From: Solimonas sp. SE-A11
GTDB lineage: Bacteria; Pseudomonadota; Gammaproteobacteria; Nevskiales; Nevskiaceae
Direction: 5' to 3'
DNA: 64,000 bases
NCBI RefSeq assembly: GCF_030345715.1
Contig: NZ_JAUASX010000025.1
Span: forward strand, 1 to 64,000
The position numbers and the translations under genes were made by a program. The stretch's first letter is position 1; every line of letters begins with the position of its first letter. Below, piece after piece: positions 57,260 through 64,000 of this stretch. Under the pieces are notes generated by a model. That model was not told the DNA's origin. It ran no database searches and saw only the letters and a list, made by a program, of their open reading frames with translations.

Positions 57260-57988
57260 TCAGGGCGCGAGGTCCGGCCCCAGAGCCTCGCGCTGGTCGA
57301 ACACGAAGCAGCGCCCCCGATAGTGGCGTGAGCCAACGAGCTCGAAGTACTTGAGGATGCCGCCGTCCAGCTGGTAGACGTGCGGCAATCCTTCTTCGCG
57401 CATCAGCAGTGCGGCCTTCTCGCAGCGGATGCCGCCGGTGCAATAGCTGACCACGGTATGTCCCTCAAGCTCCGCGCGGTGCTCGTGCAGGCGCTGCGGG
57501 AACTCGGTGAACTTCGCCAGCCGCCAGTCCAGCGCGTTCTCGAAGGCGCCGTGATCCACCTCGAAGCCGTTGCGCGTGTCCAGCAGCAGCAGCGGCCGGC
57601 CTTCGTCGTCGTGGCCCGCATCGAGCCAGCGCGCCAGCGTCTGCGCATCCACCGCGGGTGCCCGGCCGGCCTCGGGGCGGATCATGGGGTGATCCATGCG
57701 AATGATCTCGTTCTTGAGCTTCACCAGCAGGCGACCGAACGGCTGCGCCGGCGACCAGCTTTCCTTGGCCTCCAGGTCGGCGAAGCGCGGATCGGCGCGC
57801 AATTCACCCAACCAGCCGCGCAGGACCTGCTCCGGGCCGGCCATGAACAGGTTGATGCCCTCCGGCGCCAGCAGGACCGTGCCCTTCAGGCCAGCCTGCC
57901 CCGCCGCCGCCAGCAGGCGCTCGCGCAGGACCTCGCGGTCGTCGAGACCGACGAACTTGTAGGCGGCGATGTTGAGGACGGAATCCAT
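57260..57988 (-). CDS. trhO: tRNA uridine(34) hydroxylase (rhodanese-like)
   Basis: TrhO installs 5-hydroxyuridine at the wobble position of certain tRNAs using oxygen. The 242-residue protein has an acylphosphatase-like N-terminal domain ([13 protein letters not shown]). A rhodanese domain follows (about 110-235), with the active-site cysteine loop [11 protein letters not shown] (about 185-195). It belongs to the UPF0176 family and is shorter than the E. coli protein, lacking most of the C-terminal extension. It is divergent from the DUF1653-gor pair. Confidence 0.9.
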   Translation of the reverse strand: MDSVLNIAAYKFVGLDDREVLRERLLAAAGQAGLKGTVLLAPEGINLFMAGPEQVLRGWLGELRADPRFADLEAKESWSPAQPFGRLLVKLKNEIIRMDHPMIRPEAGRAPAVDAQTLARWLDAGHDDEGRPLLLLDTRNGFEVDHGAFENALDWRLAKFTEFPQRLHEHRAELEGHTVVSYCTGGIRCEKAALLMREEGLPHVYQLDGGILKYFELVGSRHYRGRCFVFDQREALGPDLAP

Positions 57989-58066
57989 GGGGAGGCGGAT
58001 TCTACACCCCGGCGTTCCGGCCTAAGATGGAACGCTCCGCCCCCCTGGCCCGTCCAAGCTCCTGTC

Positions 58067-58309
58067 ATGAACGAAACCGACTTCCGCCCCGGCGTCTACC
58101 GCCACTACAAGGGCAACTACTACCTCGCCCTGGGCTTGGCCCGCGAGGACGAGACCAACGAGACCGTGGTGGTCTACACGCGACTCTACCCGCGCGAGGG
58201 CCTGCCGATGAGCACGCGCAAGCTGCGGGTCTGGAACGAGACGCTGGTGGTGAACCCCGGCGAGGCGCCGCAGGCGCGCTTCGCCTTCGTGGGGCACGAG
58301 CAGCCATGA
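58067..58309 (+). CDS. DUF1653 family small protein
   Basis: The function is unknown. The 80-residue protein matches the DUF1653 layout: [12 protein letters not shown], then [13 protein letters not shown] and a short C-terminal beta segment with LRVWNETL. The ATG at 58067 fits the family start. It overlaps the glutathione-reductase gene by 4 nt (ATGA), so the two are translationally coupled. Confidence 0.87.
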   Translation: MNETDFRPGVYRHYKGNYYLALGLAREDETNETVVVYTRLYPREGLPMSTRKLRVWNETLVVNPGEAPQARFAFVGHEQP

Positions 58310-59664
58310 GCCGCGAGGTCGATCTCTTCGTCATCGGTGCCGGCTCGGGCGGGGTACGCGCCGCGCGCTTTGCCGCCGGCTTCGGCGCCCGGGTGGCGGT
58401 GGCGGAGTCGCGCTACCTGGGTGGCACCTGCGTCAACGTCGGCTGCGTGCCCAAGAAACTGCTGTCCTACGGCGCGCATTTCCACGAGGATTTCGGCGTG
58501 GCGGCGGACTACGGCTGGAGCCCCGGCACGCCCGGCTTCGACTGGCCGACGCTGATCGCCAACAAGAACCGCGAGATCGCGCGCCTCAACGGCGTCTACC
58601 GCTCGCTGCTGCAGGGCAGCGGCGTGACGCTGGTCGAGAGCCACGCCCGCATCCTCGACCCGCATACCGTGGAAGCGGGCGGCGAACGCTGGCGGGCGAA
58701 GCACATCCTGGTCGCCACCGGCGGCTGGCCGCAGAAGCCGGACATTCCCGGCGCAGAGTTGGGCATCACCTCCAACGAGGCCTTCTTTCTGCCGCAACTG
58801 CCGCGGCGCGTGCTGGTGATCGGTGGTGGCTACATCGCGGTGGAGTTCGCCTCCATCTTCAATGGCCTGGGTGCCGATACCACGCTGGCCCACCGCGGCG
58901 AGCTGTTCCTGCGCGGCTTCGACCAGGGCGTGCGCGAGCACCTGCGCGACACGCTGCAACTCAAGAGCATGAAGCTGGAGTTCGGCGCCGAGCCGGTGGA
59001 GATCCTGCGGCGCGGCGATGGCAGCCTGGCGACGCGCTTCAAGGACGGCCGCGAGATCGAATCGGACTGCGTGTTCTTTGCCACCGGCCGCCACGCGATG
59101 ACCGAGGGGCTGGGCCTGGAGAACTGCGCGACGAAGCTGGACGACAAGGGGCATGTGCAGGTGGACGAGCACTTCATCACCGCGGAGCCCTCGGTGCTGG
59201 CGATCGGCGACGTGATCGGCCGCGTGCAGCTGACACCGGTGGCGCTGGCCGAGGGCATGGCGGTGGCGCGGCGGCTGTTCCGCCCCGAGGAGTACCGGCC
59301 GATCGACTACCGGCTGATCCCCACCGCCGTATTCAGTCTGCCCAACATCGGCACCGTGGGCCTCACCGAGGAAGCCGCGCGCGAGGCCGGGCATGAGGTG
59401 AAGGTCTTCGAGAGCCGCTTCCGCCCGATGCGCCTGAGCCTGGGCGCCAACGGCGAGAAGACGCTGATGAAGCTGGTGGTGGATGCCGGTGACGACCGCG
59501 TGCTGGGCTGCCACATGGTGGGCCCCGACGCCGGCGAGGTCATCCAGGGCCTGGCGGTGGCGCTGCGCGCCGGCGCCACCAAGCGCGTGTTCGACGAGAC
59601 GCTGGGCATCCACCCGACGGCGGCGGAAGAGTTCGTGACGATGCGGACGCCGCGAGCGAGTTGA
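58306..59664 (+). CDS. gor: Glutathione-disulfide reductase
   Basis: This NADPH-dependent FAD enzyme keeps glutathione reduced. The 452-residue protein shows the FAD motif GAGSGG, the redox-active disulfide in [13 protein letters not shown] (about 42-54), and a second dinucleotide motif [10 protein letters not shown]. The NADPH-type basic patch [12 protein letters not shown] and the C-terminal catalytic His of HPTAAEE are also present. Length is typical. It overlaps the DUF1653 gene start-to-stop. Confidence 0.95.
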   Translation: MSREVDLFVIGAGSGGVRAARFAAGFGARVAVAESRYLGGTCVNVGCVPKKLLSYGAHFHEDFGVAADYGWSPGTPGFDWPTLIANKNREIARLNGVYRSLLQGSGVTLVESHARILDPHTVEAGGERWRAKHILVATGGWPQKPDIPGAELGITSNEAFFLPQLPRRVLVIGGGYIAVEFASIFNGLGADTTLAHRGELFLRGFDQGVREHLRDTLQLKSMKLEFGAEPVEILRRGDGSLATRFKDGREIESDCVFFATGRHAMTEGLGLENCATKLDDKGHVQVDEHFITAEPSVLAIGDVIGRVQLTPVALAEGMAVARRLFRPEEYRPIDYRLIPTAVFSLPNIGTVGLTEEAAREAGHEVKVFESRFRPMRLSLGANGEKTLMKLVVDAGDDRVLGCHMVGPDAGEVIQGLAVALRAGATKRVFDETLGIHPTAAEEFVTMRTPRAS

Positions 59665-59678
59665 TCGCCAGTGTCCGT

Positions 59679-59738
59679 TGTAGGAGCCAGCTTGCTGGCG
59701 ACAGCCAACTCCCCGTCGCCAGCAAGCTGGCTCCTACA
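59679..59738. repeat. Inverted REP pair (BIME-like)
   Basis: Two 24-bp perfectly complementary arms (59679-59702 and 59715-59738) of the GTAGGAGCCAGCTTGCTGGCGAC type flank a 12-nt spacer. It is a classical inverted REP pair between the convergent gor and DinB genes. Confidence 0.85.
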
Positions 59739-59759
59739 GAAAATGTCGCGCGAGGCGAT

Positions 59760-60254
59760 CTAGTCCGGCAGCGCCGCCAGGTCGGTCACGCCCGGGTCGA
59801 TCCCGAACTGCATCAGCAGCGTGGTGGCCTGGCCACGGTGGTGGGTCTGGTGATTGAACACGTGGCTGACCATCTGCCAGGCCGGCCGCGTGAAGGTCTT
59901 GCCGGTCAGCTGGCCGGTGGCGCTGAAGGGTGCCGCCAGCCAGTTCTCGTCCACGGTCTCCACCCAGGCCAGGATTTCCGCGTCCAGCCGCTCACGCGCC
60001 GCACGCAGCGTGGCGAAGTCCGTGTACTGCAGCTTGCGCGGGTCCAGCACCGAGATGTCGCGCCCGGTGAAGCGGTACAGCCACGCGGTGTCGGCATAGA
60101 CCAGGTGGTCCAGCGTGGCGTGCAGCGACTTGAAGAAGGCGCCGCGATCTTCCTGGCGCTGCGCCTCGCTGAGCTGCGCGGCGGCGTCATACAGCTTCTG
60201 GTTCATCCAGTGGTTGTAGCGCGCCATGCGGCGGCACCAGTCACGGCTGATCAT
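59760..60254 (-). CDS. DinB family protein
   Basis: The 164-residue four-helix protein belongs to the DinB/YfiT superfamily of possible metal-dependent thiol S-transferases or hydrolases. The three histidines expected for metal binding are present: HATLDHLV (about 46-50) and HHRG (about 138-140), with HVFNHQTHH in between. No substrate is known. It lies 10 bp downstream of speA in the same direction and may be expressed with it. Confidence 0.88.
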   Translation of the reverse strand: MISRDWCRRMARYNHWMNQKLYDAAAQLSEAQRQEDRGAFFKSLHATLDHLVYADTAWLYRFTGRDISVLDPRKLQYTDFATLRAARERLDAEILAWVETVDENWLAAPFSATGQLTGKTFTRPAWQMVSHVFNHQTHHRGQATTLLMQFGIDPGVTDLAALPD

Positions 60255-60264
60255 GGGGTCTGCC

Positions 60265-62157
<1,893 letters not shown>

Positions 62158-62220
62158 TGGCAAGGCTCGGGCCGATATACTCGCGGCCGCGAATTCTACC
62201 CCCTTCAGGAAGCGATCCCC

Positions 62221-63075
62221 ATGACACTTGATTCCCGCTGGTTCACCGAGCCCATGGAAGCCACCGGCACGGCCTTCTCCCTGAAGGGCAAGAAGCTCCA
62301 CGAGGAGCAGACCCCCTTCCAGAAGATCGAGATCTGGGAGACCGAGACCTTCGGCTACCTGATGACCATCGACGGCTGCACCATGGTCTCCACCCGCGAC
62401 AACTTCCTCTACCACGAGATGATGTCGCACCCGGCCCTGAACTCCCACCCGGATCCCCAGAACGTGGTGATCGTGGGCGGCGGCGACTGCGGCACCCTGC
62501 GCGAGGTGCTCAAGCACCCCGGCGTGAAGTCCGCTACCCAGGTGGAGATCGACGAGCGCGTCACCCGCTTGTCGGAAAAGTACTTCCCCGAGCTCTGCGA
62601 CAAGAACGGCGACCCCCGCGCCACCCTGTTCTTCGGCGACGGCATCCAGTGGATGAAGGACGCCGCCCCGGGCTCCATCGACCTGATCATCATCGACTCC
62701 ACCGACCCGGTGGGCCCGGCCGAAGGCCTGTTCGGCAAGCGCTTCTACCTGGACTGCATCAAGGCCCTGAAGCCCAACGGCCTGCTGGTACAGCAGTCCG
62801 AGTCGCCCCTGCTGCACCTGGAGCTGATCAAGGAGATGCACCAGGCCATGCGCGAGGCCGGCTTCGCCCAGACCACGCTGCTGCACTTCCCCCAGGTGAT
62901 CTACCCCTCGGGCTGGTGGTCCGGCTCCATCGCCAGCAAGCAGGCCGGCCCGCTGGCCCAGCGCCTGGACGAGAAGGCGATCGAGGCCCTGGACACCCGG
63001 TTCTACAACGCCGACACGCACCGGGGCGCCTTTGCGCTGCCGACCTACGTGAGGAAGGCGCTGGCGGGGCTCTGA
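62221..63075 (+). CDS. speE: Spermidine synthase
   Basis: SpeE transfers aminopropyl from decarboxylated SAM to putrescine. The 284-residue protein shows the family's GGGDCGTLREV (about 88-98), VEIDERV and DSTDPVGPAEGLF (about 158-170, catalytic Asp). The ATG at 62221 matches the family start; the plus-strand frame is open far upstream over speA in antisense. It is divergent from speA, so the polyamine genes share a promoter region. A strong terminator follows. Confidence 0.95.
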   Translation: MTLDSRWFTEPMEATGTAFSLKGKKLHEEQTPFQKIEIWETETFGYLMTIDGCTMVSTRDNFLYHEMMSHPALNSHPDPQNVVIVGGGDCGTLREVLKHPGVKSATQVEIDERVTRLSEKYFPELCDKNGDPRATLFFGDGIQWMKDAAPGSIDLIIIDSTDPVGPAEGLFGKRFYLDCIKALKPNGLLVQQSESPLLHLELIKEMHQAMREAGFAQTTLLHFPQVIYPSGWWSGSIASKQAGPLAQRLDEKAIEALDTRFYNADTHRGAFALPTYVRKALAGL

Positions 63076-63091
63076 AGCCAACCGCTGCGAA

Positions 63092-63122
63092 TAAAAACGG
63101 GCCGCATTGCGGCCCGTTTTTA
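63092..63122 (+). terminator. Bidirectional terminator after speE
   Basis: TAAAAACGGGCCGC, an ATT loop, then GCGGCCCGTTTTTA form a perfect 14-bp stem with T-tracts on both strands. It ends speE and the convergent DUF4124 gene. Confidence 0.9.
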
Positions 63123-63156
63123 TTTGACACTTTCCTTAATTAAATTTAATAAATAA

Positions 63157-63567
63157 TCACTTCACGGCGGTGGGGGCCGGTGCTGGCGCGGCACGCCCGG
63201 AGCAGACGTCGTCCGTTTCCTTCTGGGCCAGCGCGATCAGCTTCTGCCGGTCCTCGGCGCTGTATTCCTTCTCCCGCCCCAGGGCATCGCGCTCCACCAC
63301 GCGGGCCGCCTTCTGGTAGGACTCGAGTTCCTGCTTCTTCTTGTCGCAGGCGGCCTTGTCGACCTCGCCAGGCACCGCCGCCGGCGCCGGCGCCGATCCC
63401 GGCGAAGAGGCTGGCGGGGCATTGACCCCCACCCGCTTCCAGCCAGGCTGAGGCTGGTCGCCGTAGTGGACGCGACCATTGGGGTCCACCCACTTGTAGA
63501 CCTCCGCGGCCATCGCCGGCGCCACCGCCAGCGCCAGGCCCAACGCCATCACCCTCGCCATCCGCAT
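63157..63567 (-). CDS. DUF4124 domain secreted protein
   Basis: The 136-residue protein starts with a signal peptide (about 1-20; AVAPAMA cleavage). A DUF4124-type beta segment VYKWVDPNGRVHYGDQP (about 22-38) follows, then a Pro/Ala linker and a charged helical region with two Cys (CDKKK, VCSG). The function is unknown; such proteins are exported to the periplasm. The ATG at 63567 is preferred because it starts the signal peptide. It ends convergently into the speE terminator. Confidence 0.85.
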   Translation of the reverse strand: MRMARVMALGLALAVAPAMAAEVYKWVDPNGRVHYGDQPQPGWKRVGVNAPPASSPGSAPAPAAVPGEVDKAACDKKKQELESYQKAARVVERDALGREKEYSAEDRQKLIALAQKETDDVCSGRAAPAPAPTAVK

Positions 63568-63636
63568 GCTTTCGCTCCAGTACGACTCTTGAGGCCAGTG
63601 TATTACGCTGCCATCAGACCTGTCAGCGACACCCGG

Positions 63637-63885
63637 ATGCAGCCAGAAATCCCGCAAAAAGCCGCCTACGCCCTCGACCTGGAACCCGGCGATTACCTCT
63701 GGTGCGCCTGCGGGCGCTCGCAGCGCCAGCCCTTCTGCGACGGCTCACACCAGGGCACCGGCTTTGCGCCGCTGCCGTTCACGATCAAGCCGGGACGGGT
63801 GCGCACGCACTGGCTCTGCGGCTGCAAGTACAGCAAGCGCCCGCCGTTCTGCGACGCCAGCCACAACCGGCTGCCGAAGAGCTGA
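63637..63885 (+). CDS. Tandem CDGSH iron-sulfur domain protein
   Basis: The 82-residue protein has two CDGSH-type [2Fe-2S] motifs: [16 protein letters not shown] (about 23-38) and [16 protein letters not shown] (about 61-76). Each has three Cys and one His. The second carries Ala in place of Gly in CDGSH. Such proteins may carry or transfer electrons or clusters; the partner is unknown. The ATG at 63637 is chosen because the family start is short. Confidence 0.92.
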   Translation: MQPEIPQKAAYALDLEPGDYLWCACGRSQRQPFCDGSHQGTGFAPLPFTIKPGRVRTHWLCGCKYSKRPPFCDASHNRLPKS

Positions 63886-63923
63886 ACCAAGAAGGGCGGC
63901 CCGCAGGCCGCCCTTCTTGGTTC
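63884..63923. terminator. Bidirectional terminator
   Basis: A perfect 18-bp stem (63884-63901 with 63906-63923) around a CGCA loop includes the stop codon of the CDGSH gene. It separates that gene from the convergent gene at the right edge. Confidence 0.88.
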
Positions 63924-63934
63924 ACAAGCCCCGC

Positions 63935-64000
63935 TCAGAGCGTCTGCAGGTCGTAGCCGCGCTCGTTGTGCTGCGTGGTGTCGAGGCCCACGGTTTCTTC
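63935..64000 (-). CDS. C-terminal fragment, probable ammonium transporter
   Basis: Only the last 21 codons are visible, ending at a TGA at 63937-63935. The peptide ends with a [18 protein letters not shown]-type tail. It resembles the GLDxxxHxExxY C-terminal tail of Amt/AmtB ammonium channels, where it docks the PII protein. Most of the gene lies beyond the window, so the call rests on this tail alone. Confidence 0.5.
   Translation of the reverse strand, partial: EETVGLDTTQHNERGYDLQTL

Overview
The window is high-GC chromosomal DNA from a gammaproteobacterium. Two blocks match gene orders known from Pseudomonas: tyrS / M23 peptidase / anmK / erpA / bactofilin / argC / hemJ, and argH / algZ / algR / hemC / hemD / hemX / hemY. 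The intergenic repeats (GTAGGAGC-type REPs and a 'CCCTCTCCCCGC' hairpin family) resemble those of Xanthomonadales and Nevskiales/Solimonadaceae. I therefore favour a Nevskiales- or Xanthomonadales-like organism; this is inference, because the diagnostic 16S gene lies just off the left edge. Genes are dense, mostly housekeeping, and evenly GC-rich. I see no prophage, integron, insertion sequence, CRISPR array or tRNA.

Layout. 1-235: promoter and antitermination leader of an rRNA operon reading off the left edge. 540-7875: tyrS, M23 endopeptidase, anmK, then the minus-strand run argC / DUF6776 / bactofilin / erpA, and hemJ. 7.9-9.0 kb: repeats, then a Fur-controlled bfd-bfr iron-storage pair. 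9.0-11.6 kb: DUF2799 lipoprotein, rppH, HAD phosphatase, hisN-like phosphatase. 11.7-14.3 kb: cobalamin riboswitch, btuB and a PduO-type adenosyltransferase, forming a B12 uptake and activation unit. 14.4-15.0 kb: gene-free composite repeat. 15-25 kb: thioesterase, flavoprotein, proline iminopeptidase, MltD-like transglycosylase, small orphan genes, DUF456, and an mprF-acvB pair for lipid aminoacylation and its likely turnover. 25-30.7 kb: patatin, TetR regulator, winged-helix-like orphan, MscL, SDR and a ferredoxin-type reductase. 30.7-38.3 kb: heme operon (hemC, D, X, Y), AlgZR two-component system, argH. 38.3-47.4 kb: hydrolase, then a five-gene RND efflux plus two-component operon. 47.4-53.7 kb: membrane fatty-acid hydroxylase with a FadR-type regulator, beta-hydroxyacid dehydrogenase, LtaS-like sulfatase, large acetyl-CoA hydrolase/transferase. 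53.9-57.1 kb: a degenerate GGDEF-EAL protein divergent from a short FimV-like protein. 57.2-64 kb: TrhO, DUF1653-gor, DinB, divergent speA/speE, DUF4124, CDGSH protein, and the tail of a probable ammonium transporter.

The least ordinary items are the FimX/FimV-like divergent pair at 54-57 kb, the RND/two-component operon with a CusR-like palindrome, the mprF-acvB pair, two divergent genes whose start codons share one CATG, a 55-nt near-perfect hairpin between convergent genes, and a dispersed repeat family present in both orientations. No wholly novel multi-gene system is evident. The FimX/FimV-like pair is the best candidate for undescribed biology.
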